Positions 21,063 to 33,413 of a stretch of DNA of 64,000 bases are shown piece by piece. The stretch spans positions 496,001 to 560,000 of the forward strand of contig JAFEMH010000924.1 of NCBI GenBank assembly GCA_022495995.1. The letters run 5' to 3'. The notes under the pieces were generated by a model. That model saw only the letters and a list, made by a program, of their open reading frames with translations. It made no database searches and was not told the DNA's origin. The position numbers were made by a program, and so were the translations under genes. Position 1 is the stretch's first letter; each line of letters starts with the position of its first letter. The DNA is from Adenophora triphylla var. japonica. Its lineage: Eukaryota; Streptophyta; Magnoliopsida; Asterales; Campanulaceae.

Positions 21063-22335
21063 TAGATGTGTGTGTTAATTTATCATTGTAAAATTATGCT
21101 ATGCATTTTACGGTAATGAATAAAAATTAATGTTACGACGTAACGTTGTGACTGTTGAAACACAAAAAGCTTAGAAACCCGTTTAAGAATCTTTAACTTA
21201 TCATGTTGAGGTCAACATGTAGTCATCTATTCTTAAATTGTCCGTGTGGACAGTCTTGAAATGCACGATTATATGATTTTGTAAATATCATATTTGTCTA
21301 TTAAAATTGCTTGAATAGTCGATAGTTGATATATTTCGGTTGCATTCCTATTGTTCTCTGAGCGTACACTAGACATGGTTGATTACATATTGTCGATTCT
21401 AATCGATAGTGTTTGATTGACCTAGTCTACATCTTGCACTTGGAGACCATGGGGTTATGTTGCCGAAATTTCTTGATTTTCGATTATAAAGCAAGTATAC
21501 AAAGTGATATTTGCAATTCATATAATCGTGCATTTCGGGATGTGATAGAAGCCAACCCCAATTCTAAACCTAATGGACATGAATTGTCCTTTCATCCTAG
21601 GGAATGATATATTTTACAACAAAGAATTATATATTAAAATTTAAAATTATTCAAAATATTAATAATTTAAAAAATGTGATAGATGTGTGTGTTAATTCAT
21701 TATTGTAAAATTATGCTATGCATTTTACGGTAATGAATAAAAATTAATGTTACGACGTAACGTTGTGGCGGTTGAAACACAAAAGCTTAGAAACTCATTT
21801 AAGAATCTTTAACTTATCATGTTGAGGTCAACATGTAGTCATCGATTCTTAAATTGTCCATGTGGACAGTCTTGAAATGCACGATTATATGATTTTGTAA
21901 ATATCATCTTTGTCTATAAAAATTGCTTGAATAGTCGATAGTTGAGATATTTCGGTTGCATTTCTATTGTTCTCTGAGTGTATACTAGACATGGTTGATT
22001 ACATACTATCGATTCTAATCGATAGTGTTTGATTGACCTAGTCTACGTCGTGCACTTGGAGACCATGGGGTTATGCTGCCGAAATTTCTTGATTTTCGAT
22101 TATAAAGCAAGTAGACAAAGTGATATTTGCAATTCATATAATCGTGCATTTCGGGATGGGATAGAAGCCAACCCCAATTCTAAACCTAATGGACATGAAT
22201 TGTCCTTTCATCATAGGGAATAATATACTTTACAACAAAGAATTAAATATTAATATTTAAAATTATTCAAAATATTAATAATTTAAAAAATGTGATAGAT
22301 GTGTGGGATAGAAGCCAACCCTAATTCTAACCTAA
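21063..22335 (+). repeat. 616-bp tandem array
   Basis: Unit 1 starts at 21063, unit 2 at 21680 and a short third unit at 22296. They share TAGATGTGTG, a GTTACGACGTAACGTTGTG block and TGTTGAGGTCAACATG. Each full unit contains the same 64-codon frame (21413-21607 and 22029-22223) with few changes. Unit 3 is deleted after 12 bases and resumes at GGGATAGAAGCC. The array lies directly upstream of the CACTA transposase gene and may be its 5' non-coding region. Confidence 0.85.
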
Positions 22336-22432
22336 ATGAAGTGTCTTGTTGCTTTTAAGTTTGTAATTCAAATTTAGGGAATTGTAATGCGTATCTAAAC
22401 TGTTAATATATTATGAAATGCAGGAGTTAATT

Positions 22433-23480
22433 ATGTCTGGAGAAAATCGTAGTTGGATGGATAATCGTAGTAATCCCGGTAGAAGGGGTGTCAGACCTCA
22501 ATTCTTAGAAGGTTTAGAACATTTTGTGGAGTTTGCTAGAGCGCATCCCCAGTGCATGCGTGATGATAAGATTAGGTGTCCTATTAAAAAGTGTAAGAAT
22601 AAAAAAATTTTGAGTGTTGGATTTGTAAAGAAACATCTTATGGAGACAGGGTTTGTTGATGGTTACAAGGTATGGGTAGAGCACGGGGAGCGTTATGTGG
22701 TTGAAACAAGTGTTCGTAATTGTCCTACTGTATTACGTGGTCCACCAAGGTAACCTGAACATTTGGTTGATGAAGAGGAGTCGTTTGTGGGTTTGGATGA
22801 TATGGTTCGAAATGCGACTGGCCCAGAGTTTGATTGGAATCCTAATCCAACAGAGGCATCAAATCCTATTGCAAAGAAGTTTATGGATTTAATGGACTCT
22901 GCAAATGAGAAAATTCATCCTGGTGTAAAGGCTACAGTGTTAGAGCAAGTGACTGAGCTTCTAACTATCAAGGCTGATACAAATATGAGCCAACATACTT
23001 ATGATTGTATCATGTCATGGGAACAACGGATGCTACCCGAAGAAAATAATATGGTTCACAATTTTTATGAGACAAAAAAGTTGGTGGGGGCATATCGGTC
23101 TTGGGTATGTTAAAATTGATGCTTGCAAGAATCAGTGCATGCTTTTTTATAAGGAAAATGAGGGTCTCAATTCATGTTCAATATGTGGACTTAGTAGGTA
23201 TAAGCCACCACGTCGTGGTAGTGCCAAGCACAAGAAAAACGTGCCTCGGGCGTAGTTGCGTTATATGCCGCTAATTCCCAGGTTGCAACGAATTTACGCA
23301 TTGAAAGAAAGCTCAGAAGCCATGCGTTGGCACAAAGAGTGTCCTCGTGAAGAGGGTGTGATGACTCATCCTTCTGACGGTGAAGCATGAAAACATTTTG
23401 ATGCCACTTACCCTGATTTTGCTGTGGATCCTAGAAATATAAGTTTGGGGATATGTACGGATGGTTTTTCTCCATTCTCT
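22433..23480 (+). pseudogene. CACTA TNP2-like transposase, N-terminal part
   Basis: The start MSGENRSWMDNRSNPGR and DKIRCPIKKCKNKK...KKHLMETGFVDGYKVW mark the transposase-associated domain. Downstream are NSCSICGLSRYK, LRYMPLIPRLQRIYALKES, MRWHKECPREEGVM and HFDATYPDFAVDPRNISLGI, the opening of the TNP2 domain. A stop at 22751-22753, a frameshift near 23095 and further stops break it. The text ends after ICTDGFSPF, so the catalytic half is deleted. A GCAG acceptor precedes the start. Confidence 0.8.
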
Positions 23481-23599
23481 TTCCTTTGTAAAGTTTGTAG
23501 ACCAGTCCTATGTTCATCTTTATGTTCTAATTTACGCTTAATAATTAATTAGCAACAACTATTTTAGTCACTGTTTATTTAACTACTTTTACTATTTCT

Positions 23600-24560
23600 G
23601 TAGCACATATATTCATGCCCCGGGTGCTCAGAGATTCAAATAGAGATGGCTTTCAAGAAATTAGTTGCTAAGCGATACGGTGGTAAAGTCTATGACATGA
23701 AAAAAAAAGTGGCAAAAGGATGGTTTGCCTCCAGCTAATTTCACGGCAAGTGCATGGGAGCAGTGGGAAGCCTATTGGACAAGTGAAAAATTTCAAATAA
23801 ATTCAGAAATAACAAAGAATAATAGGAACTCACAAGAGGGTCAAGGGAGTATGCACACAGGAGGATCGATTAACTTCAGCGAGACTTGGTCCCGAATGGT
23901 AAACTTACTTAATTTACTATCCGTTTGTAAATTAAGCAATACTCTATTTGATTCATATATTTTTATTATTTGATGAAATTTTGAAGTTATAATTTTGTTT
24001 ATATGTTAAGCAAAAGAAACACGGAGATGAGGCTGATGAAGCTGCTGTGTTTATGGCTACGCATACTGCGGAGGCTTCTGATGGCTCAGGGCTACAATGG
24101 GTTAACCCTTATTACCAGAGCCTTTATGTAAATGTTAATAGTATTTTCTATCAGTAAATTATAAATTATTTAGTTAAAGAAATATTATTTTATACCATAG
24201 TGGATAATTTTTTTTTCAGGAAGAGTATGATAGGCGTGCTCGTGACGAGGCTATTGAAGAAGGAAGTATGGAGCCAGAGAGCACCGAGCGGCCCGCCTTT
24301 CGTGAAAAGCTTTAGACGGCCATTGTCCTTCGAGACAAGCAACCAAAGGGAGATCGCTTGCCTGGATTCGGAGGACATGGTTCTGGGTATTTTAACATGC
24401 CATTCCGCAGCCCTACTACGCAGTACTTTTCTTCTTCTTCTTCTTCCTCCGGCAGTCAGCATGTGGATCAAGAGACGTTCGATAATCGGGTTCAGAGAAA
24501 GGTTCAAAGGCAAGTGGAGCAAGTGCAGAGCCAGCATGTGGATCAAGAGACGTTTGATAA
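23600..24560 (+). pseudogene. CACTA Ptta-type protein, C-terminal exons
   Basis: Coding pieces include MAFKKLVAKRYGGKVYDMKK, then PANFTASAWEQWEAYWTSEK followed by NSEITKNNRNSQEG, and after a small intron KKHGDEADEAAVFMATHTAE and LYEEYDRRARDEAIEEGSM. This resembles the plant transposase_24/Ptta module encoded beside TNP2. It is joined to the TNP2 fragment by a deletion of the middle of the element. A QHVDQETFDN repeat occurs twice at the end. Confidence 0.6.
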
Positions 24561-24810
24561 TCTCTCCGGGAATATCGCCGGTGATCAGCCGGCCGACATC
24601 CTTTACCGACGGACCATTTCCGACCATTTACTTGGGTTTACCGACGGACGTTCGCCGGAATTACCGACGGAAATCGTCCGCCGGTATTACCGACCAGAAT
24701 ATACCGATGGACTCTGACAGAACCCGTCCGTCGGTAAAGCCTCATTACTGACGAAAATTGGACTTTTCTGACGGAAATTTCCGTCGGTAATGGGCCAGTT
24801 TCTCGTAGTG
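24560..24810. repeat. CACTA subterminal repeats and right terminus
   Basis: About ten degenerate copies of TTACCGACGGA or its inverse are crowded before TAGTG at 24806-24810. Such arrays bind the CACTA regulatory protein in En/Spm. Confidence 0.8.
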
Positions 24811-26415
24811 TATCACAATAGAAGATTACCTTTCATTATAACCCTAGATTGTTCTAAAACATTCTCTTGTAACCATATATATATATATATATTTACTTCT
24901 TGTGTCATAATAAAACCTGAGTCATTTTATATCAACCATACTTCTCCATTTATAAATTGACTTCGTCTAACCATTTTTCACTCTAATATGGTATAAGACA
25001 AATATGATCAATAATGGGACTTCTACGCCATACCCTAGCGGCAAAATCCTAAATCCGTCCCACCCTAACTCCACCACATAAGCTTCCGCGACTCCCACCA
25101 TCACCACTCACCTCCAAAACACAACCAGGGGCAAAAAACCCCTAAAAAGTTGAAACCCCAAAGCCTACCTAGCTACTAACTTCCTCATCACCACCACTTG
25201 GCCATACAAAGGATTTGAGAACCCACAACCCCCACTGTCTCCGACATAATCATGCATGCTACCACCCTCCCAAAACCCAGAGACATCCAACACCACCACC
25301 ATATCACCACCTCGACTGCGATGAACCAACTACAAAAACCCTCACTAATCCATTCTCAAAACTCAATCTTCAATGGAACCTATAACCCCTTCATTGGCAT
25401 CCATACCACCTAGTCTAGACACCACCCTCAAACCCTTGCCAAAACTAACAACGACACAACCCTACTCCACCCAAACATTACCATCCTCGACACAACCACT
25501 AGCCGAAACCCTATTGTTATTTTTCTTCAAAAAAAGGTCCTATTTTTTTGGCAAAACCCTATTGCTGCCATGAACCCAAACCCCACATTTTTTCTTATTT
25601 TTGCTTCCTTTGATTTTTTTTTTTGCAAAACCCTATCTACCGCCCCACCCTATCTTATCTCTTCTCAACCAACCCACCTTATCTCTCATGTGTTACTTTA
25701 TTTTTTTCCAGCCAAAGCACCACCACCCTTAGCTTGTTATGGCTACTACCCGGTGCTCACCACCCTCGGCACAACCCAATCGCCGAGACCCACAACCTTT
25801 CCCCCCACCACATCAACGCCACTCCTTGCAACCCCTGACATAACCTGACCTACCATCTCTACCACATATGTCTCAACTCCACTCACCAACAAACCTATAA
25901 ACATGCTATTACAACCCCTTGTGTCATCACACTGGCCCTCACACCAACCAACTCAGCCAGCCAACCAGTTGATGCTACCTCTGATGCGATAACACCAGCA
26001 ACCACATCATATCAGAAACCACATACACGTTCGGGAAAACATCTATCTCCACCCACTCCATCAAACCCGATTCATCTCATCACTCATCAAGATTGTACTT
26101 ATCCAACGATCGTCCATCTTGAGGGGGCATATTAGGAATATTAAATTATCAATAATATATTTGTATATATTTACTTACCAAACTTAGAGATATTATGTAT
26201 ATCAATTAGAGATTTAAATCTTGTATAATTTAGAAAGATGTATCACAGTAGGATATTACCTCTCATTATAACCCTAGATTATTCTAGAACATTCTCTTGT
26301 AACCATATATATATATATATGTACTTCTTGTATCATAATAAAACCTGAGTCATTCATATCAACTTCTCTCTCCCATGTATGAATTGACTTCATCTAACCC
26401 TTCTCCACTCCAATA
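24811..26415 (+). mobile_element. Non-autonomous LTR element
   Basis: Direct repeats (24811-24988 and about 26128-26415) share ATTACCT-TCATTATAACCCTAGATT and CATTCTCTTGTAACC plus an AT run. After the first lies TGGTATAAGACA (24989-25000), a diverged tRNA-Met primer site. Before the second is a purine tract CTTGAGGGGG. The interior is proline/threonine-codon rich with no gag or pol. The left LTR is truncated at the CACTA terminus. Confidence 0.6.
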
Positions 26416-27285
26416 TTCAGGGCCTCAAGTTTTAAATTTTCGTATATTAAAGGTTTTTTGACGAAATTTGTTAGAAAAGTTAATTAAGTGACATGTGTCA
26501 TGCACATGCTTAACAAATTGGTTCAAATTGATGTTGATTTTCCATTTAAAAAGGTTAAATGAAAATTTATAAATGAAAAGGATTAAAAAAGAAAGAGCCC
26601 CCTTCTTCTTTTTGTTTTTCCCTAACTTATCTCACCCACCACCACCACATCCTCCAGTCACCACCATTTTTTGCCTCCGACCACCCTAACCATTACCATG
26701 CGACCACCTCCTCTGCCACCTCCTACACAACCACCGTGCCACCATCACAAAAATCATCTCACCCACTTTTTAGTCACTATACATACACCTTTTTTGTCTC
26801 CCAATCTCCTTATCCTTATCAAATCTTTCCCAATTAATCAAATTGTTCTTATTGAAATTGATGGTTTTTGTTTGATTATTTCTCATAAATAAAGAAAATT
26901 TTGAAATCGCCGGTGGGGTAAAACCCAAAAACTCATTTGAATAAATTTCTGGTAGGCATTTTCGAGAGTTGAAATCTTTGGTGGTGTCGTTGCTTTAGGG
27001 GCAAAGGGAGAGGCAGTGGAGGCATCGAAGTGTGGGAAGACGGAAGGATACATTGGGGGAAGGGGTAGGCTGGCCGGAGAAGATGGCTTTTTAGGGAAGA
27101 TAATGGATGTGTGTTTCACCCATCCAAATGATATATCTTTATACCTATTTTATGCTCAATCCTTGGGAATTTTGATGGATTTTTGGAGTGTTTATGGGTT
27201 CAGGGAATGGAAGGAGAAATTCACAAAATATGATCTAAAAGGATATGAAAATGAACGATCGAGATCGTAGCGGCAAATGATGAAA
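26416..27285. other. Unassigned stretch
   Basis: The stretch is AT-rich then C-rich (CACCCACCACCACC). Frames at 26671-26892 and 27016-27270 are short and not recognised. The second has plant-like codon use (MEASKCGKTEGYIGGRGRLA) but no splice or family support. Confidence 0.4.
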
Positions 27286-28471
27286 GAATATAAATTACAG
27301 AAGAATAAAGTGAAATATGACATGAGCATTCATTTCCATTGGATAGCACTCGTCTAGAGATTTCCAACGATAAATGGCACGTCTCAATCGAAGTGTGTAC
27401 GAAGAAGTTATGACCTCCATAAGTTTGTCGAATAAGGCATAAGTCGATGAATCATGAGGAGCGTACGCCCCTGAGAGGAGGGAGCGCCGCTCCTAAAAGA
27501 CAGAAAAAAATCAAAACTTACTGGCCATTGGGTGCAGCCGCCCCCATCCAAGGGGTGTGCCTGCCCCCTCCTCCAGACAGCTTCAGCAATTTCCTTGTTG
27601 GACTTGGTTTTTGACCCTCGTCTAATTTCTACCCTCCTCTCTACCCCTTATAAATACAACAACTCCAGTCATATTTTTGTATCTCTTATATTATAATTTA
27701 GGTTTTATAATTTTGAAGAAGTATTCAAAGATTTCAATCAAGGTTTTATTATTTTCTTTTATAGCCCTTCATGGCTAAATATTTGTTTCGTGGATTTGGT
27801 GATTACCAATTGGATATTTATGATAAGGTTTTAATTGTTTCTATATTTTTTTCATGCTTGTTCTTCTCAACGTTTTTAACGATTGTTTTTTAGATCAATT
27901 GTATTGACCTAGCAGAATATACTTTTGATCTCTTGAATTTATTTAGGTACAAACCGTTGCATTAGCGTGGATGATTTATAATTTGACGATTGTTGAGAAG
28001 ATTAGATTCAATTAATTACCTAGCGGAATTCATATGAATCTAGGTTTTTATGTTCTTATGATTTAATGAGAAATTCTTGAATTTATATTAACATAGCGGA
28101 AGTTATAAATAAGATAGATAAAATATTAAGGTTTAATGTTGGTATTGACCTATCGAAATATACATCTTAATCTTATACTTTTGTGAACAAACCCCTGAAT
28201 GAGATTGATATATTTTATCCCCTTGGAAATAATAGCATCAAGTGATAATTGTTATGATCCCCAATACATAAATCTCTTGTTTCTTGTCATCCTTACTTGC
28301 TTTTAATTCTTGCTTTTTTAGGATATTAATTATCAAACCCAATAATCAAAACGCCCTTGGTTACCTTTACAATATTAAAATATATTTGTTCATTCACGAG
28401 TTTTCGTGGATTCGACCCTTTAAATTGCATACTACTACATTGATAAACTAGTTCACTTAAAATCCTCCATC

Positions 28472-29425
28472 ATGTTTTGGCGTCGTAAATTCGGTGTGAC
28501 AGATGAGCAAATTAGATTAAAATGCTTCCCCTACACTTTGAAAAGGGCAGCAAATACATGGTTTATGGTGTTAAAACCCAGGAGTATTACCGGTGTCGTA
28601 TCCCGATCGATTAATAGACTTAAGATTGAGCAACAAATTAAGGAGCTGATGGACATGTTCTTCAATGTTAACATAAACCTCCCATTGTTTAAAGTGATTA
28701 AAAACATTCCTGCATATGCAAAGTTTTTCAAGGAAATAAATTCTAAAAAGCATAGGTATGGAAAAGATGAAAATTTCATTTTGGGAGATAACGCGAGTGT
28801 CGTAGTTCGACGAGACCTCCCAGTTAAACAAAAGAACCCCGGAAGTTTCACGATTTCTATTAATATGGGGGATTCCAATAAGGTGAAGGCGATGTTGGAC
28901 CTTGGTGCTAGCGTTAATGTGTTGCCATACTCCATGTACTTGCAATTGGGCTTATCTGAGTTTAAGCTCACCACAATGACCCTCCATTTAGAGGATCGTG
29001 ATATTAGGAGACATATGGGTATTGTGAAGGACATGTTAGTCCAAGTGGGGACTTTGATTATCCCCGTTGACTTCGTTGTGTTGGACATGGTAGTGGGAGT
29101 GGAGAAGTGTAGAGAGTCACTGATCTTGTTGCGATGTCCGTTCATGGCCACAACTAATACTATGATAAATATGGGGAATGGGACGTTGTCCATGTCGGTG
29201 GCGGATGAAAGTGTGGAGATACCGGTGGAGGATATGTTGAAAACTCCCAAGGTTGATGAAGGGGAGTCTTGTAAGTGTATAGATGAGGCATGCATGCAAG
29301 AGAGTTTGTGGGGAGAGAGTGATTGTGCTTTATTAGAGAGTATGTTGTGTGATGGTGAGAATTCTAGGGATAATGTGGACGTGCATATTATGGCTAGTAA
29401 CATCAAGGCCAACGAACACTCATAG
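28472..29425 (+). pseudogene. Athila gag-protease remnant
   Basis: The 317-codon frame starts in the primer site, so its ATG is fortuitous. It begins with a gag scrap (EQIRLKCFPYTLKRAANTW), jumps by deletion into a linker, then gives the protease: NPGSFTISINMGDS, the active site LDLGASVNVLPYSMY, TLHLEDRDIRRHMGIVKDML and VPVDFVVLDM-like text. The Athila form DLGAS replaces the usual DTGAS. The frame is open but the protein would be a deletion chimera. The long antisense frame here is a shadow. Confidence 0.75.
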
Positions 29426-29439
29426 AGTGACGGCCGTAT

Positions 29440-29940
29440 CACCCCCTATACCGCTCCAAAAGGAGTCGGTGTCACCATTAAAATCTTTCTTCCCTTTAAA
29501 ATCTGAAAAAAAAAATGATTCTTGTGCTAGAGTAGAGAAATGTTATTTTCTTGATATTTCTGATTGTTTCATTGCTAACATTGATGATCAAGATAGCTTC
29601 TTTAAAATCGTGGTTGAGGAAAATGAGGTTAATAAGGTTGTGGAGCCTAAAACAGCAAATGAATTAGGGGGAAAGGTCCTCAAGAACAAGAAGAGGAAGA
29701 AAAAGGCCCCTAAAGTTCCTTGGGCGCCACCATTGGGGGAAAGGCCCTCAAGAAAAGAAGAGGAAGAAAAAGGTCCCTAAAGTTCCTTGGGCACCACCAG
29801 AGCTAATCAGGAATGGAACATATGTTTGTAAGGTCGTGGGTGTTTGTGCCCGTGAAAGTATGATGTGGGCCAAGGGAATGAAATCAAAGGCCAAAGACAA
29901 TATAGCCGCCTCCAACCCCAATTAAACTTGGGAGTACGGT
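29440..29940 (+). pseudogene. Athila spacer between protease and 3' region
   Basis: Lys/Glu-rich reading (KKNDSCARVEKCYFLDISD, then KNKKRKKKAPKVPWAPP) in shifting frames. A tandem duplication of an AAAGTTCCTTGGGC-CACCA unit lies at about 29709-29800. No catalytic domain remains. Confidence 0.5.
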
Positions 29941-30130
29941 CGGGCTAACGACCTTAATCAAATGCGCTTATTGGAAGGCAACTAGGTATGTTATATTTGC
30001 TTTATTTTAGTTTTTTGTTGTGTCATATCATTATTTGGACCCAATACATGTTTTAGTTCTCTTTACTATAAAGACATAGCATGTTTTAAGTTTGAGGATG
30101 GATATCCCTCCAAGTTTGTGGATTTATAGG

Positions 30131-30640
30131 GAAGTGTATATAGTGTCACCCTAAAAAAATATTTTTTTTTTAAAAAAATGTTCTTTTCATATTTTTGGAT
30201 GTTGGCTAAAGTCGATGATGATTTGAGAGTGCTTTAATTTTAAAATATTGAGTGTTATTATCAATATGAGGATATAATTATATTGAAATATGTAAAGTAT
30301 GATTGCTTCATCTTTTACTTTCATATTATTTTTCTTTATCATTGTTACCAACTTAGGAGACCTTTATATGATCACTTTGGCATTCTCGGGGTCCCTATAA
30401 CATGTTTGCATTACCGTCAATAACATATCAGTTAGGCTATTCGTGAAGTGATATACTACATATTAAGACTTATTATTACTTATTGCTATAATCTGTAATT
30501 TCATTTAAATAAACAAAAACAATATGTTATTTTGAATTGATAAAGGTATTTTATTTTTATAAAAGCTTAGTTTATTGTCCGGTTAATTTTATTTTGTGAT
30601 ATTTTTCATTATTGTTAAAATATATATAATCAGTAAATAT
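30131..30640. other. AT-rich stretch, nothing recognised
   Basis: The sequence is A/T-rich without frames or termini. It may include the decayed 3' LTR of the Athila element. Confidence 0.4.
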
Positions 30641-31002
30641 AAATATTTTAAAAATAATTATATTTACTTATTTTTTTTTCTGTATTTGAAAACGAAGAGA
30701 TGATCCCTAAATTTGAAAATGAAAACCAACAGTTGGGGACGGACATTTTAGGGACGAAAAAATAGGAATGAACTGTTTGTGCCAAATTTAAATTTGGTGA
30801 CCATTTGTTGATCCTTAAATGGGGACTGCCTACTCCTATGGCAACCAACAGGTGGTTCCCAAATGGGAATGAACAGTCTTGGTCAATTTTAGCAACCAAA
30901 AATTGGCTGCCAAAATATTGATCCCCAAATAGAAAAATAGGGACGACTTTGTGCATTTAGAAACGATTTTGTCCGTTCTTAATATAATTTATTCTAGTAG
31001 TG
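30640..31002 (+). mobile_element. Right end of a second CACTA element
   Basis: It ends ATTCTAGTAGTG (30991-31002), the inverse of the classic CACTACTAGAAT terminus. Repeats of the type GGGGACGGA, TTTGGTGACC, AATGGGGACTG and GATCCCCAAAT precede it as a subterminal array. The rest of the element was not found. Confidence 0.6.
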
Positions 31003-31129
31003 ATTAGGTTTACCTCCATGTGTTGAATTAGTTCTAATTGACTCGGAGGTAAGTAAACTATTGTAGTTTTTACTTTTCAATTAATCAAGTAAACCTTCAT
31101 CTTTTTCTGATACAATTTTTTTTTATCAG

Positions 31130-31600
31130 AGTGAAAGAATTCAAGCGACTACTCCTAGTGCGTTTATTCAGAAGTTTAACAACAAATTTGAGGAACAATG
31201 TGCTTATGTATTTTCTAATTTATGTGTTGTTGATAATCGTGGAAAGTACAAAGTAACAGTACATTGTTACAAGCTATTTTTCATGGCTGCAACTGATATC
31301 ATAGATATCGGTGACAAAAATATTGCTAGACAACATCTATTCAGGTTGCTGATGACATTTACAGAGGTTTATGCAATTGAAAATGTTGCAAGTTCTGAAT
31401 TGATAGGTACATCCTAATCATTTTTAAAAGTAGTTTTCATGTACCTATAACACATATACTTATATATCTAATTTATTTATTTTTTTACAGATGTCATAGG
31501 TAAGGTGGTGGCAAAAGGATCAATAAGGCAATGGGACTGCAAAGAAACAACATATCTGACACCAAATTTGTAGAAATCGAACTTGAAGATATGAATTAAA
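31130..31600 (+). pseudogene. RPA70-like (DUF223) fragment
   Basis: Exon 31130-31406 encodes SERIQATTPSAFIQKFNNKF, AYVFSNLCVVDNRGKY and AATDIIDIGD. Exon 31491-31600 continues DVIGKVVAKGSIRQWDCKET. Splice borders are good (TTATCAG and ATAG/GTACAT; TTACAG). This is the OB-fold N-terminal piece of single-strand-binding replication protein A1-like proteins. After ET the frame breaks and KFVEIELEDMN is read in another frame. It is a broken fragment. Confidence 0.65.
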
Positions 31601-31619
31601 TAATAACCCTCGGGGTATG

Positions 31620-32560
31620 TGTGAAATTGATATGAGAAACTGCAAGGGACATGTTTGTTTTTTGTTTAAGTTTTGCATTTTTTTTAGGAATAAGATGTAT
31701 CAGTATTAATTGATATTCTTCCCTCTCAAAATCTAAGCACCTCTTATTGATATGAGATATAAGCATCATCTTCATTTTCTAGTATTCACTTTTTTTTCCT
31801 ACCGTCAAATACATAATTAACATATATTTTTATGCGAAAAGATATTTTCAGTAGATGCATATTGTTAAGTATCTCATTAATACATCACTCTGGTAACAAC
31901 TATTAGGGGTAATGCATATTGTGAAAGATTTCATGGGCTTACTAAATAAATGAACATTATATAGCAGCGGATAATCTCAAAAATATTTCATCAGTGCAAC
32001 TAAGCTCACACTACATAAAACCCAAGATAAAAAAAATGGTTCCACAAGCTCCTCTATGTACTGCAAGACATAAAAATATTTTATTATTTCAATAATGTCA
32101 TATCTTTTTATAAGATATTTTAGAAAAGAGCCGGATACTTGGTCACATATTTGCTTATCAAAATTTACATGGTGTACTCTAATTATAAGCAAATATAAAT
32201 GAAAATTTGATCATACACACTTAAATCTTACACACTTAAATCTGAAGTTATATGAAACAAATATTGCCTTCCTTTACATCAAAATAAAAATTCATACATA
32301 TTTGAAGCAAATCTGTGACTTTATTGAGTTTGAACAAAAATAAAGGAACAAAGTATTAGAGTCGTTAGTGAAACTTACCGAAATCAAGGCTTGTAATTAG
32401 TTGAACTATCGGACTCTACAGATTTTTGGGATTTGATAGTTGCTAGATCGATCTTGGTGATTTGAGATCCGAATTTCTACTATACCACTTCATAAATTCA
32501 TCTTGGAAATCATGAAAGAAATAGTGGTTTGGCGATTTGAATGACAATCAATAGTCATTG
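31620..32560. other. AT-rich Helitron interior, no gene seen
   Basis: No frame above background and no RNA gene was recognised. Confidence 0.4.
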
Positions 32561-33413
32561 ATCCGTTTTATGATGCCGAATTTTTGGTGAATTGAGAGAG
32601 AGAATTTAATGCTATTGATAGGTGAGAGAGAGAAGAGAAGGAAACGTCGTTGAGAGAGAGAGAGAAGGCAACACGTTGAGAGAAAGAGAAGAGAAGGCAG
32701 CGGCGGTGTACGAAATTAGGTCTAGATTAGGTTAGGTTAATGTTTATCACAAAATGAATTTTTATTTTTATTGTAAAATATCCAAAGTGGGCTTAGTTTG
32801 TATAATGTCAATAATTGGGCCGAATTATGTGTGTCAATAATTGGGCCAAAATATCTATTAGCTTTATTTTGGGACATATTTTTGACAAAAATATATGAAA
32901 TTGTCTATTTTGGATAGTTAAATATTCAATTTATTTGACCGAAAATTATTATATGGGAACATTTATTTGAAAAAGAAATAGATAAATGGGTTTATGTGAA
33001 CCCTATTTTTTTCAGAATGATATATGTTGATACAAAATTCTTTCTCAAACACGACATATATTTTACGGCGATTTAATAAGTTAGTTGATTGACTGATAAA
33101 TGAGGATAATGAATAAATTTATTGATTGTATCTGGAATTAGGTAACAGAGAGGGAGAGATTTGGAGAGTTCGAGAGAAAGAGAGAGTTAGAAGGTAGATG
33201 GAGAGGCGGTGAAGATAGTGAAAGAGAAAAAATAATGAACCTTGCGTGAAAAAAAAGGTCTAGAGTTAATATCATTTTCAAAATGGTTTTTGTAATGCAT
33301 TTATTTTTTACTACATATATTTTATATTATATTTATAGTAACTATTTTAATTTTAACTCAGTAATTTGTTACAGTTTTTTGACAGTGCGTTTAATATACG
33401 GGTGTAATACTAG

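Larger units (their letters stand above)
22340..24810 (+). mobile_element. CACTA (En/Spm) element, internally deleted
   Basis: Transposase remnants (22433-24550) are followed by a subterminal array of TTACCGACGG / CCGTCGGTAA repeats and the terminus TTTCTCGTAGTG at 24799-24810, the inverted form of CACTACGAGAAA. No matching left terminus was found upstream, so the 5' end is lost or cannot be placed. The bases after the terminus, TATCACAATAG, belong to an LTR. Confidence 0.8.
27290..30130 (+). mobile_element. Athila-like gypsy element, internally deleted
   Basis: A 5' LTR-like region has a TATA box at 27649-27656. TTTTGGCGTCGT (28474-28485) is a decayed TTGGCGCCGTTGCCGGGG primer site. A gag scrap, a protease domain and a spacer follow. 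CGGGCTAACGACCTTAATCAAATGCGC and TTAAGTTTGAGGATGGATATCCC-like text near 29940-30110 match the 3' region of Athila elements. RT, RNase H and integrase are missing. LTR limits could not be fixed. Confidence 0.65.
31003..33413 (+). mobile_element. Helitron-like segment
   Basis: It carries an RPA-like pseudogene, common in plant Helitrons, and ends at CTAG (33410-33413) followed by T. Just before is GTGCGTTTAATATACGGGTG, resembling the small hairpin of Helitron 3' ends. The 5' TC end was not identified. No Rep-helicase is present. From 32570 to 32710 there is a GA-rich tract. Confidence 0.45.

Noticed and set aside
27700..27740. TTTTGAAGAAGTATTC as the missing last HY5 exon
   Set aside because: The translation does not continue as the HY5 tail and no acceptor is in phase; it lies in the Athila 5' region.
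28531..29442. 303-codon minus-strand frame
   Set aside because: It is antisense to the Athila protease frame, which has clear family motifs; the antisense translation shows none.
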